Source: VAZQ01 sp035263865 (GTDB taxonomy: Bacteria > Pseudomonadota > Alphaproteobacteria > Rhizobiales > Xanthobacteraceae). From it: a stretch of 64,000 nucleotides of DNA. The translations under genes and the position numbers were made by a program. A model generated the notes under the pieces. That model saw nothing but the letters and a program-made list of their open reading frames with translations, was not told where the DNA came from and ran no database searches. The stretch lies in the NCBI GenBank assembly GCA_035263865.1, contig DATFQX010000204.1:31011-95010 (forward strand). The letters run 5' to 3'. Positions 9,724-18,466 of the stretch are shown piece by piece (position 1 is the stretch's first letter; each line of letters begins with the position of its first letter).

Positions 9724-9969
9724 CTACTCTTCGGGAGAGCTTTGCGGCTCGGGTTTCTTCGCCTCGCGCTGCGGCTCTGGGGCAGGGTTGGCCGCCGGCA
9801 CGGAGTTATGAGCAGCACCCGCTTCTACATGGGTTCTGCGCACCGAGTACTGAACCGCAGGCGGCGGCGGCGTGTTCACCCACGCCGGAACAATGCCTTC
9901 GACTCGGTCGCTGCCGGAACAAGCAGCGAGGAGTGCTGCGGACGTACACACTGCAACAATGCGTATCAT
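9724..9969 (-). CDS. small lipoprotein
   Basis: 81 residues with a lipoprotein signal peptide ending in the lipobox LLAAC (Cys17). The mature part is short and Pro/Ala/Glu-rich, with a PPPPA run and a charged tail, and looks disordered. Probably an outer-membrane-anchored linker-like lipoprotein; no family recognised. Confidence 0.6.
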   Translation of the reverse strand: MIRIVAVCTSAALLAACSGSDRVEGIVPAWVNTPPPPAVQYSVRRTHVEAGAAHNSVPAANPAPEPQREAKKPEPQSSPEE

Positions 9970-10086
9970 GATGCCGACCCCGCAAAGAGATGCGCGAGCA
10001 ATGCGGACAAAATTAGACGCGTTTGCGGTTCCGTCACGCGGCGGGGATTCGCCCCCAATAAGGTTCCGCGCAGCGCGAGAACGATG

Positions 10087-10305
10087 CTAATGCTTCCTGA
10101 TCCCTATCGACTTTTGCGGAACAGCGCCCGTTGCGCTCTTCGTTGCCTTCGGGCTCGGAATGTCTTCATATTTCACGCCAGCGATGTGCTTTCTGGCCGC
10201 GCTTGCGGGATGCATCGCGCCGTCGGCCAACTGGCCGCCCGCAGCTCCCAAGGGTGAGGCCAGCACGCAGATGGCAGCGAACAAGATTCGCTTTCGCGCT
10301 TTCAT
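10087..10305 (-). CDS. small exported protein, unknown function
   Basis: 72 residues: a basic N-terminus (MKARKR), a hydrophobic core and an Ala-rich cleavage region near residue 23, then a short polar, Lys-rich mature chain. It is probably periplasmic. It lies 117 bases upstream of the start of the lipoprotein gene on the same strand. No family recognised, and a gene this short could be over-called. Confidence 0.4.
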   Translation of the reverse strand: MKARKRILFAAICVLASPLGAAGGQLADGAMHPASAARKHIAGVKYEDIPSPKATKSATGAVPQKSIGIRKH

Positions 10306-10381
10306 GTCTCCGCTCGCGGTTATGCGTGACGCACGCTAGCGAGGGCGGCTCAGCGCGGTCAAGCACGCATGCAGCGCGGTC

Positions 10382-10660
10382 TTGATCGACATGCCGCAGA
10401 GAGCCGAAAACGATTTAATCGGCCGAAAAGGAGGCGCACGCGATGATCGGCGAACCCCAGCAAGCTCGGGGCGACTGATCGTCTTCGTCATCGTCGCGAC
10501 GCTGATCTCGCACCGATTCTGGGCACTGCAGGGCGCCGAGCGCCGCACGCAGACGGTCCAGTTCGCCAAGAATGTGGCGATCATCGCCGGCTTCTTGTTC
10601 GCCTTTGTCACCGGCGGCGGCCGCTTGAGTCTCGACTACTGGCGGCGGCGCGTCGAGTAG
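10382..10660 (+). pseudogene. DoxX-family protein, C-terminal remnant
   Basis: The last ~60 residues (from LIVFVIVATLISHRFWALQG to LSLDYWRRR) match the C-terminal third of DoxX-type membrane proteins: the helix followed by HRFWALQGAER and the final GPGRLSLD-like end. The first ~30 codons are not DoxX-like, and the upstream bases hold no earlier helices, so about two thirds of the usual ~130-residue protein is missing. Interpreted as a decayed gene; a short functional protein is possible but unlikely. Confidence 0.5.
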
Positions 10661-10675
10661 ATCGCACGAGATGCG

Positions 10676-11362
10676 CTATTCGTTCTTGCCGCCGAGCTGC
10701 TTGAGTTTGGCGAAGACGGCATCAACATCGAGTTCGTCGGCCGGCTTTTTCTTCTCCTCGGGCTCGGGCTCGCGGCGAACGGTGGTCTCCGAGGCGGGCA
10801 AGAGCGTGGCGCCCTGCACCTCGGCCTCGGCCGGCTTCTCCTTGGCGGCGCGATGAACCTCGAGGTCGAGGTCGATCTGCGAGCACAGCCCAAGCGTGAC
10901 CGGATCCATCGGCTGTAGATTCGAGGCATTCCAATGGGTGCGCTCGCGGATCGCCTGAATAGTGGACTTCGTGGTGCCGACAAGCCGCATGATTTGGCTG
11001 TCCTTGAGCTCGGGATGGTTGCGCACAAGCCAGAGGATGGCATTCGGGCGATCCTGGCGACGCGATACCGGTGTATAGCGCGGGCCCTTCTTTCTCTTCG
11101 CCTCTGGCAAGCGAACTTTGGGATCGAGCAGCTTGAGCCGGTAATCCGGATCGGCGACGCCTTTCTCGATCTCTTCGCGGCTGAGCTGGCCTGTGAGCAC
11201 GGGATCGAGGCCCTTGATGCCTTGCGCCGCATCGCCGTCGGCGATTGCCTTCACCTCGAGCGGATGAAGCTTGCAAAAATCGGCAACCTGATCGAACGAG
11301 AGCGCGGTGTTCTCGACCAGCCAGACGGCGGTTGCTTTCGGCATCAGCGGTGTGGCGGTCAT
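10676..11362 (-). CDS. trcR: TrcR, DUF1013 cell-cycle transcriptional regulator
   Basis: 228 residues. The N-terminal two thirds are the conserved DUF1013 region (TAVWLVENTALSFDQVADFC, then NAILWLVRNHPELKDSQIMR and VGTTKSTIQAIRERTHWN, a helix-turn-helix-like segment). The C-terminus is a variable Glu/Lys/Pro-rich tail. In Caulobacter, TrcR travels with RNA polymerase and is needed for cell-cycle promoters; the family is restricted to alphaproteobacteria. The start at 11362 has GAGGAG 7-8 bases upstream; the frame extends further but that part is not family-like. Confidence 0.9.
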   Translation of the reverse strand: MTATPLMPKATAVWLVENTALSFDQVADFCKLHPLEVKAIADGDAAQGIKGLDPVLTGQLSREEIEKGVADPDYRLKLLDPKVRLPEAKRKKGPRYTPVSRRQDRPNAILWLVRNHPELKDSQIMRLVGTTKSTIQAIRERTHWNASNLQPMDPVTLGLCSQIDLDLEVHRAAKEKPAEAEVQGATLLPASETTVRREPEPEEKKKPADELDVDAVFAKLKQLGGKNE

Positions 11363-11541
11363 GGCTAAATCTCCTCTGTGCTCCGCCCGCCCTCGCGGGC
11401 GAAGCTTGGTGTCATCGATGATGACGGAAGTACCGGGAATATAGGCATTCTCCCGGCGTCGGCGCAATGGGGGCGATGTGAATGCGGAGCTTTGTCGTTT
11501 GAGGACCCTTGTAAACGATCGCACCCGCGAGGGCCGCGCCT

Positions 11542-12582
11542 TTATCCCAGCGTCGGATCGAGCACGATCTTGCCGATGGACTCGCCGGACTCCACAAGCC
11601 TGTGCGCCTCGGCGGCGCGCGACAACGGCAGAATGCGCTCGATCTGCGCCTTGATCTTGCCTTCGGCGGCGGCAGCAAAGCATTTTGGCAGGTCGGATGC
11701 CTGGTAGCCGGGCCGCCCCTTGATGGTGATGCGCCGGTGATAGAGGTGGGCGAAATCGATGCTGACATTGGGCCCGGCGTGCGCGCCGGCGGTCACCAGC
11801 CGCCCGCCGAAGCCGATCGCGCGGAAGGCGCTCGGCAGCACCTTCGGATTGGCGATGTTGTCATAGAGCACGTCGACACCCTTGCCTCCAGTGAGCCGCA
11901 TCACTTCGGTCGTTAGGTCGGCGGCGTTATAGTTGACGGCGTGATCGGCGCCCAAGCCGAGACCCGTCTTGACGCGCTCGTCGGAACCCGCGGCTGCAAT
12001 GACCTTCGCGCCGATTACGTTCTTGGCGATCTGGATGCCAATCGAGCCGAGATTGCCGCCCGCGCCCATGATGAGGACGGTCTCGCCGGCTTTGAGCTCG
12101 GCTACGTTCACGAGCAGGTTCCACGCGGTCGGCACGTGCCGCGTGATCACCGCGGCCGCATGGAAATCGAGTTCATCGGGCAGTTCGATGGCAGCGCAGG
12201 CTGGCACCGCCACGAACTCCGCGAAGCCGCCCGGTCGCTTGATGCCCATCATGCCGGTCGGCCCGGCATAGTTGTCGCCATTCTCGGAACAAATCTCGAG
12301 CGGCATGACGCCCGCGGCTGCAACCCGCATCCCCTTTCGCCAACGCGCAACGCCAGCGCCGAGCGCATCGACGATGCCAGCGCAATCGACGCCGGGGATC
12401 AGCGGAAGGATGGCTCCGCGTGCGCGCTCGTTGCCCGCGCGCAAACTCACGTCGAGCACGCGATTGACGGTGGCGGCCTGAACGCGGACACGGATCTCGC
12501 CAGCACGCGGCTCGGGATCCGGAACGGTCTCATATTCAAGCACGTCCGGTGGCCCATAGCGGTGCATCACGATCGCTTTCAT
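11542..12582 (-). CDS. medium-chain zinc-type alcohol dehydrogenase / NADPH:quinone reductase
   Basis: 346 residues, a full-length MDR-superfamily protein. It begins MKAIVMHRYGPPDVLEYE (GroES-like domain) and has the Rossmann motif GAGGNLGSIGIQIAK in the middle. The structural zinc cysteine cluster is absent, which points to the quinone-reductase or crotonyl-type branch rather than a classical Zn alcohol dehydrogenase. NADPH is the likely cofactor; the substrate is unknown. The ATG at 12582 starts the conserved domain. It diverges from the SnoaL-like gene with about 110 bases between them, presumably holding both promoters. Confidence 0.8.
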   Translation of the reverse strand: MKAIVMHRYGPPDVLEYETVPDPEPRAGEIRVRVQAATVNRVLDVSLRAGNERARGAILPLIPGVDCAGIVDALGAGVARWRKGMRVAAAGVMPLEICSENGDNYAGPTGMMGIKRPGGFAEFVAVPACAAIELPDELDFHAAAVITRHVPTAWNLLVNVAELKAGETVLIMGAGGNLGSIGIQIAKNVIGAKVIAAAGSDERVKTGLGLGADHAVNYNAADLTTEVMRLTGGKGVDVLYDNIANPKVLPSAFRAIGFGGRLVTAGAHAGPNVSIDFAHLYHRRITIKGRPGYQASDLPKCFAAAAEGKIKAQIERILPLSRAAEAHRLVESGESIGKIVLDPTLG

Positions 12583-12693
12583 GCGAGCCCTTGGTTTTGT
12601 CACAAGCTCGCCTGATCTTACCAAGTGCCGCAACAAAGATCATTTGCGGGAGACGTCCCTCCTCAGATGAGGGGCGGAGCAAGGGAGCGCTCT

Positions 12694-13287
12694 ATGGATG
12701 CAAACCACAAATACGCCTGCGCCGAGCTGATCCAAGCCTGGGGCCTTTATCGCGATCAGGGCAAATGGCCACAACTACTCGCAACCTTCGTGCCGGAGGG
12801 TGAGATTGCGGTCTCCTGGTTTAGCGGCAGCTTTCGCGAGTTTGTCTCCCACTGCCGGCACAGCTTCGAGGCCGGCCAGCGTTCTAAACATCAGATTTTT
12901 CCCTCCTGCGTGCGGCTTGCACACGATCGCGCGCTCGCGGAGACCAGTATCACCATCCTGGTGCGCCAGAAGATCGGCGGCGTGCTCGCCGACATGACGT
13001 CCTACGCGCGCTTTCTCGATCGGCTGGTGCGAAGAGACGGCCGCTGGGCGATCGTCGAGCGCACTGCCGTCTATGAGCGCGACCGGCTCGATCCGGTCGA
13101 GCCATCGCGGGCTTTCGACAAGCTGTTCGCGGCGAGCGAGCTTTCGGCCTATCCGGAAGCTTACCGCTACATGGCGGTTCGCCTCAAAGCTGCCGGTCGC
13201 CCGCTGGCGCCGCTCGTGCATCACGACGGCGCGCTGCACACGTCGCAATTGTACGCGCGCTACGAGGCATGGCTGGGTGGCGGCTAG
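12694..13287 (+). CDS. SnoaL-like (NTF2-fold) protein
   Basis: 197 residues. The first ~130 residues have the cone-shaped NTF2/SnoaL pattern: helices around CAELIQAWGLYRDQGKWPQLLATF, then strands ending in a GRWAIVERTAVYERD-type strand. Such domains serve as small-molecule isomerases, dehydratases or ligand binders. The ATG at 12694 is preceded by AAGGGAG. The extra ~65 C-terminal residues are unassigned. Function not predictable. Confidence 0.65.
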   Translation: MDANHKYACAELIQAWGLYRDQGKWPQLLATFVPEGEIAVSWFSGSFREFVSHCRHSFEAGQRSKHQIFPSCVRLAHDRALAETSITILVRQKIGGVLADMTSYARFLDRLVRRDGRWAIVERTAVYERDRLDPVEPSRAFDKLFAASELSAYPEAYRYMAVRLKAAGRPLAPLVHHDGALHTSQLYARYEAWLGGG

Positions 13288-13379
13288 CGGAACAGCAGAT
13301 ACTGTGCCGGCACGGCTTCGCTTGACAGACGCAGGGCATAGGCCCATGTCGAGTGCGACCCGTCCCAATCGAGGTCTAA

Positions 13380-14357
13380 ATGACGGAAGCTTCTGATTTC
13401 AAGCCCGCGCTGACGGTGCTGCTGTGCTCGCCGCGCGGCTTTTGTGCAGGGGTGGTACGCGCCATCGACACGGTCGAGCAGGCGCTCGCCCGCTACGGCG
13501 CGCCGCTCTACGTACGCCACGAGATCGTGCACAATCGGTATGTAGTCGAGAGTCTCAAGGCCAAGGGCGCCATCTTCGTCGAAGAGCTCGACGAGATCCC
13601 CGCCACCGATGCGCCTGTGATCTTTTCGGCTCACGGCGTGCCAAAGTCGATCCCCGCAGAGGCGCAAAAACGTAATCTGTTCGCGCTAGATGCCACCTGT
13701 CCGCTGGTCACCAAGGTGCACCGTGAGGCCGAGATCCACCACAAGCGTGGCCGCGAGATCGTGCTGATCGGGCATGCCGACCATCCCGAGGTGGTCGGAA
13801 CGGTCGGGCAGCTTCCCCCGGGCGCCATCACGCTGGTCCAGTCCGTCGAGGAGGTCGCGCGTTTCGTGCCGCGCGATCCCGGCCGCCTCGCTTATGTGAC
13901 GCAAACGACGCTCTCCGTCGACGACACCGCCGGTATCGTAGCGGCGCTCAAGGCGCGTTTTCCGAACATCCACGGGCCGCATAAGGAAGACATCTGCTAT
14001 GCCACGACCAATCGTCAGGAGGTGGTCAAGGAGGTGGCGCCGATGGTCGAGGCCATGGTGGTGGTCGGATCGCCTAATTCATCGAATACCCAGCGCCTCA
14101 AGGAAGTAGCCGAACGCGCCGGCTGCCCGCGCGCGGCGCTGGTGCAGCGGGCCGACGACATCGATTGGTCGCTGTTCGGTTCGATCGCCAGTCTCGGCGT
14201 CACCGCCGGCGCCTCCGCGCCGGAGGTTCTGGTCGAGGAGGTCATCGGCGCGTTCGCCGAGCGCTATGCCGTGAAGGTGCAGACCATCACCACGGCCGAT
14301 GAAGATATGTTCTTCCCGCTGCCGCGGGTCTTGCGCGGATCCGAGGCGGCGGAATGA
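13380..14357 (+). CDS. ispH: 4-hydroxy-3-methylbut-2-enyl diphosphate reductase
   Basis: 325 residues. Last enzyme of the MEP (non-mevalonate) isoprenoid pathway; it reduces HMBPP to IPP and DMAPP with a [4Fe-4S] cluster. The three cluster cysteines are visible in GFCAGVVRAID (start), DATCPLVTKVH (about residue 105) and DICYATTNRQ (about 205), and the catalytic Glu region follows. It starts at an ATG with GAGG 5 bases before it. It is followed by thrB and rnhA on the same strand, an order seen in many Hyphomicrobiales. Confidence 0.95.
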   Translation: MTEASDFKPALTVLLCSPRGFCAGVVRAIDTVEQALARYGAPLYVRHEIVHNRYVVESLKAKGAIFVEELDEIPATDAPVIFSAHGVPKSIPAEAQKRNLFALDATCPLVTKVHREAEIHHKRGREIVLIGHADHPEVVGTVGQLPPGAITLVQSVEEVARFVPRDPGRLAYVTQTTLSVDDTAGIVAALKARFPNIHGPHKEDICYATTNRQEVVKEVAPMVEAMVVVGSPNSSNTQRLKEVAERAGCPRAALVQRADDIDWSLFGSIASLGVTAGASAPEVLVEEVIGAFAERYAVKVQTITTADEDMFFPLPRVLRGSEAAE

Positions 14358-14491
14358 GCCCGCGCGCGGCGGAGCACAGGACGCGCGCTTATTGAATCAG
14401 ATATTGGAAATCGTCATTCATCGCGTTCCCACCGAGCCCCGTTTCCGGATTTGCCGCCGCCCGGAGGTGGGCACACGCATGAGGGATGAAC

Positions 14492-15457
14492 GTGGCCGTC
14501 TACACCGATGTCGTGGCGGAGGAGCTTGGGGCGTTTCTCGCCGACTACGACGTCGGGGAGCTGCTCGCCTATAAGGGCATTGCGGAAGGTGTGGAGAACT
14601 CGAACTTCCTTGTCCATACCAGCCGCGCTTACTTCATCCTCACGCTCTACGAACGGCGCGTGGCGTCCGAGGACTTGCCGTTTTTTCTCGGCTTGATGGA
14701 GCATCTGCACGCGCGTGGTATCAGCTGCCCGCAGCCCGTCAAGAACAAACGCGGCGAGGTGCTGGGTCGCCTCGCCGGCCGGCCGGCGGCGATGGTCACT
14801 TTCCTGGACGGCATGTGGATTAGGCGGCCGTCGCCGGTGCACTGCGGCGCGCTTGGCGATGCGCTGGCGCGGCTGCATCTCGCCGGCCTCGATTTCAAAC
14901 ACAGCCGCGTCAACGCGCTGTCGGTCAACGGGTGGCGGCCGCTCTACGAGAATTGCCGCCAACGAGCGAACGAGGTGCAGCCCGACTTAAAGCATTTTCT
15001 CGCCGCCGAGCTTTCCCAACTCGAAAAGGCATGGCCGTCTAAATTGCGTCAGGGCGTCATTCACGCCGACCTCTTTCCGGACAACGTGTTCTTCCTCGGC
15101 AACAAGCTTTCGGGATTGATCGACTTCTATTTTGCCTGCACGGATGCGCTCACCTATGACGTCGCGATTTGTCTCAACGCCTGGTGCTTCGAAAGCGATC
15201 ACTCCTATAACGTCACCAAGGGTAGGAGCCTGCTACAGGCCTATGCGCAGGTGCGTTCACTCTCGGACGAGGAGCGCCATGCGCTGCCGCTGCTCGCCCG
15301 CGGCGCGGCTCTGCGCTTCCTGCTCACGCGGTTGGTCGATTGGTTCGACGTGCCGCCCGGCGCGCTCGTACGGCCCAAGGACCCATTCGAATATTACCGA
15401 AAATTGCGCTTCCACCAGGCGATCAAGACCGTGCGCGATTATGGAATCGAGGGATGA
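14492..15457 (+). CDS. thrB: homoserine kinase, APH-fold type
   Basis: 321 residues. Phosphorylates homoserine in threonine synthesis. It is the aminoglycoside-phosphotransferase-like ThrB typical of alphaproteobacteria, with the N-terminal GIAEGVENSNFLV, the catalytic-loop equivalent GVIHADLFPDNVFF and the metal-binding LIDFYFAC. I chose the GTG at 14492, giving MAVYTDV as in the family, because GAGGG sits 6 bases before it; an ATG at 14486 lies directly against that ribosome site. The stop overlaps the rnhA start (ATGA). Confidence 0.9.
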   Translation: MAVYTDVVAEELGAFLADYDVGELLAYKGIAEGVENSNFLVHTSRAYFILTLYERRVASEDLPFFLGLMEHLHARGISCPQPVKNKRGEVLGRLAGRPAAMVTFLDGMWIRRPSPVHCGALGDALARLHLAGLDFKHSRVNALSVNGWRPLYENCRQRANEVQPDLKHFLAAELSQLEKAWPSKLRQGVIHADLFPDNVFFLGNKLSGLIDFYFACTDALTYDVAICLNAWCFESDHSYNVTKGRSLLQAYAQVRSLSDEERHALPLLARGAALRFLLTRLVDWFDVPPGALVRPKDPFEYYRKLRFHQAIKTVRDYGIEG

Positions 15458-15921
15458 GCGAGCCGCACGTGGTCATCCACACCGATGGGGCCTGCTCGGG
15501 CAATCCGGGGCCGGGCGGATGGGGCGCCATCCTCGCCTTTGGCGATCAAGAGAAGGAGCTGAAGGGCGGAGAGGCTCACACCACCAACAACCGCATGGAA
15601 CTGATGGCTGCGATCGCGGCGCTCGAAGCGCTCAAGCGCCCCTGTCTCGTGGACATTCACACCGACAGCCAATACTTGCGGAACGGCATTCTCACCTGGA
15701 TTAACCAGTGGAAGCGAAACGGCTGGCGCACCGCAGATCGCAAGCCGGTCAGGAACGTCGATCTCTGGCAGCGGCTCGATGCGCTGCTCACACGCCATCG
15801 CGTGCGTTGGCATTGGGTACGCGGGCATTCCGGCCACTTGCTCAACGAGCGCGCCGACCGATTGGCCCGCGAGGCCCTCGAGGATGCGCGGTTGCCGGCC
15901 GGCAAGGGGCAGCCGCCATAG
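15454..15921 (+). CDS. rnhA: ribonuclease HI
   Basis: 155 residues, the standard length. Degrades RNA in RNA:DNA hybrids. The catalytic acidic residues are present: Asp in IHTDGACSGNPGPGGWG, Glu in NNRMELMAAI, Asp in IHTDSQYLRNG, and the last Asp in NERADRLAREA. The His of the flexible loop is in VRGHSGH. Translationally coupled to thrB by a 4-base overlap. Confidence 0.95.
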   Translation: MSEPHVVIHTDGACSGNPGPGGWGAILAFGDQEKELKGGEAHTTNNRMELMAAIAALEALKRPCLVDIHTDSQYLRNGILTWINQWKRNGWRTADRKPVRNVDLWQRLDALLTRHRVRWHWVRGHSGHLLNERADRLAREALEDARLPAGKGQPP

Positions 15922-15954
15922 CTGACCGGCGGCTCTGCATCCTCGAGATTCGAG

Positions 15955-16437
15955 TTAAAGCTGCTTGAGCAAGGCGTCCCCGCCCGAGACCTCGACCTTA
16001 CCCGGCGCCTCCTCGATGTTGAGCTTCCTCACCACGCCGTCCTCGACCAGCATGGCGTAGCGCCTCGAGCGCGTGCCAAGCCCATTGCCAGAACCGTCGA
16101 AGGTAAGGTCGACCGCCTTGGCGAACTCGCCGTTGCCATCAGCGAGGAAATCGACCTTGTCGGCAGCGCACGCCTTCTTCCAGGCATCCATCACGAATAC
16201 GTCGTTGACGGAGGTGACGGCAATCGTGTTGACCCCCTTGGCCCTCATGGCGTCGGCGTTCTGCATGATCGAAGGAACGTGCATCTTGTGACAAGTGCCG
16301 GTGAAGGCGCCGGGCACCGCGAACAGCGCGACCTTCTTGCCCTTAAAGATTTCGTCGGTGGTCTTCCACGCCGGCCCCTCCGACGTCATCACGCGAAACT
16401 TCGTCTGGGGCAGTTGATCTCCGACCTTGATGGGCAT
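15955..16437 (-). CDS. peroxiredoxin, Prx5 type
   Basis: 160 residues. The peroxidatic Cys lies in PGAFTGTCHKMHVPS, the Prx5/PMP20 signature, and a second Cys occurs in KKACAADKVDF. It reduces peroxides in the cytoplasm using glutaredoxin or thioredoxin. I chose the ATG at 16437 (MPIKVGDQ) because GAGG lies 9 bases upstream; an ATG at 16446 overlaps that ribosome site. Convergent with rnhA. Confidence 0.9.
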   Translation of the reverse strand: MPIKVGDQLPQTKFRVMTSEGPAWKTTDEIFKGKKVALFAVPGAFTGTCHKMHVPSIMQNADAMRAKGVNTIAVTSVNDVFVMDAWKKACAADKVDFLADGNGEFAKAVDLTFDGSGNGLGTRSRRYAMLVEDGVVRKLNIEEAPGKVEVSGGDALLKQL

Positions 16438-16531
16438 GATCGTCATCCTCTTGGTTTGACACTTAATTGTGGTTTTGAATCCCCCGTGCCGTTTGGAGGG
16501 CAAGGCCCGCCAACTTAGCGCGCCCCGCGAA

Positions 16532-17389
16532 TTAGTCGAGACGGACTGTGACCTCGATCGCGCTATCTCCCGCGACCGCGGTGAGCGCGATCCGCGCGCC
16601 GTCGTATGTGGCTCCCGGCGGTGCGCCGTCGAGATCAAAAGCGAAACGTTGCAAGCCGGCCGGCGCGCCCGCGACCGCCATCGGCACCGGCAGCGCCCAA
16701 TCCGGTGTTGGGCCCTCGGCAAACAAATCGACTTGGGTTGCGGACGGCGCCGCAACGTCGATGATGACGCGAGGCCGAAGGCTAGCCTGTTCGCGCCGAA
16801 CCGATTTGACGGCGAAGGGTAAGGTCTCCCCCAGGGAGGCCGTTTTCGGAACCCGCGCTTCGGCCGCCGCCAACGCGGCGTCATGCGAGGAGGGGCCGCC
16901 GGTGATCACCAGTTCCGCCTGTCCTTCCGCCGGCACGCACAGCGTCTCGCACACCGCATAATCGACCTTGAGCCGGAGCTTGACCGGCTTTTCCCTGTTC
17001 TGCGGCACGATCGCCAGCGGCAGGATGACGTCGCCGGCATACCCAATCGCGACCAGACCCTGCTCGGAGATGCGCTGCGGTGCAGGCCAGCGCACCTCGA
17101 CGGACTTGGCGTTCTCGGATCCCGCAAAATCGAAACGCGGCGGAACGCCGGCATCGCCGGGATAGCGCCAATACGTGTGCCAACCGTTCTTCAGCCGGAT
17201 GGCGATGCCGGCGCGGATCGCGGCTTGTTCAGGCGCGGGTGACGAGCCCGCGACGAGGCGCACGGCGCTGCGGGCGTCGCCGTCCCATGGCGAGGCGTCG
17301 TCGGCGCTCGCGTCGCTTGCCGCGATCAGGCTCATCGTGCAGATGCCGACGAGCGCGGCGCTCCGCCGCAGCCGCTTGAGACCGGTCAT
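16532..17389 (-). CDS. exported protein with DsbD N-terminal-type domain
   Basis: 285 residues with a signal peptide (about residues 1-28, ending ASDASA). The rest matches the periplasmic N-terminal domain of the thiol:disulfide transporter DsbD, with the redox pair as CETLC. The eight-helix membrane domain and thioredoxin domain of full DsbD are missing, so it must receive electrons from another protein such as CcdA or a ScsB-like partner. Such stand-alone forms next to yqgE are common in rhizobia. The upstream ribosome site is weak. Confidence 0.75.
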   Translation of the reverse strand: MTGLKRLRRSAALVGICTMSLIAASDASADDASPWDGDARSAVRLVAGSSPAPEQAAIRAGIAIRLKNGWHTYWRYPGDAGVPPRFDFAGSENAKSVEVRWPAPQRISEQGLVAIGYAGDVILPLAIVPQNREKPVKLRLKVDYAVCETLCVPAEGQAELVITGGPSSHDAALAAAEARVPKTASLGETLPFAVKSVRREQASLRPRVIIDVAAPSATQVDLFAEGPTPDWALPVPMAVAGAPAGLQRFAFDLDGAPPGATYDGARIALTAVAGDSAIEVTVRLD

Positions 17390-17469
17390 GGTCGCCCGAT
17401 CTACGGCTGAAACTTTTCGCGTGCCACTGAATTCATCGTGAACCCGCGTGTAATCGGAACCGGCTGGCG

Positions 17470-17495
17470 GAACATACATGAAGAACATACATGAA
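17470..17495. repeat. two perfect 13-base direct repeats
   Basis: The unit GAACATACATGAA occurs twice with no spacer, in the 214-base divergent gap between the DsbD-N-like gene and yqgE, about 80 bases upstream of the former's start. The position fits an operator, but a replication-slippage duplication is equally possible. Confidence 0.7.
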
Positions 17496-17603
17496 AAGGA
17501 CACAGATCTTACTACGCTTCGGCTCGAATCGTGGCACGAAGCATGTACGGATTTGCGAGTGTGCGTCGTTTGCAATCGGCGCCCAATCAGGTAGCATTTC
17601 GAC

Positions 17604-18320
17604 ATGAAGTTTCCTCGCAAGACCAGCATGCAGGACGAGGACGAGGCGACCTCCGACCCCGAATCCGAGACGCCGCGTCCCGAGGCGATGACGCCCGAGA
17701 AAGCGGCAAAGTCCAAGCCGCAGCCGCGCAAGCCGGGCAAACGCGGCTATCTGGACGGCCAGATGCTGATCGCGATGCCGTCCATGGGCGATGACCGGTT
17801 TGCTCGCAGTGTGATCTATGTTTGCGCGCATTCCACCGAGGGCGCCATGGGCATCGTCGTCAATCAGCCGGCGGCGCACATCAGCTTTGCCGACCTCCTG
17901 GTGCAGCTCGAGGTTGTCCCCGCGGCTGAGCTGATCAAGCTTCCGGGGCGCGCCGGCGGCGTGAAGGTGCTCAAGGGCGGTCCGGTCGACACCCAACGCG
18001 GCTTTGTCCTGCATTCGAGCGACTTCTTCATCGAGAACTCAACACTGCCGATCGATGAAGGCATCTGCCTGACCGCAACGCTCGACATCCTCAAGGCGAT
18101 TGCACGCGGAGAGGGGCCGCAAAGCGCCATTCTCGCCCTCGGTTATGCCGGATGGGCGCCGGGTCAGCTCGAGAATGAGATTCAGCATAACGGCTGGCTA
18201 CATTGCGCCGCCGATGCGGAGCTGATTTTCGGCCAGGATACCGGCGGCAAATACGAAAAGGCGCTGAGGAAGATCGGGATCGATCTTGGCATGCTCTCGA
18301 GCGAGGCTGGGCACGCGTAG
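17604..18320 (+). CDS. yqgE: YqgE/AlgH family protein
   Basis: 238 residues. After a ~45-residue charged, Pro/Lys-rich extension comes the DUF179 domain: GYLDGQMLIAMPSMGDDRF at the start, GAMGIVVNQPA, then a GYAGWAPGQLENEI stretch, all family hallmarks. The biochemical role is unresolved; the name AlgH comes from a Pseudomonas alginate phenotype. The N-terminal extension is longer than in gammaproteobacteria but usual in rhizobia; a later ATG could also be used. Confidence 0.9.
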   Translation: MKFPRKTSMQDEDEATSDPESETPRPEAMTPEKAAKSKPQPRKPGKRGYLDGQMLIAMPSMGDDRFARSVIYVCAHSTEGAMGIVVNQPAAHISFADLLVQLEVVPAAELIKLPGRAGGVKVLKGGPVDTQRGFVLHSSDFFIENSTLPIDEGICLTATLDILKAIARGEGPQSAILALGYAGWAPGQLENEIQHNGWLHCAADAELIFGQDTGGKYEKALRKIGIDLGMLSSEAGHA

Positions 18321-18466
18321 GTACGCACGTCGCTCAACTATTTAGACGAATCCGCTCGGTTACTCATTCGTCGAGCGGCGATGGCGGCGAGAGCCGCGGT
18401 CCCCAAGTGCAGGCAAGAGTTTACGGAATCGGGAGTCGCGGGCTTTGCTCGCGCCCGTAATGGCTG

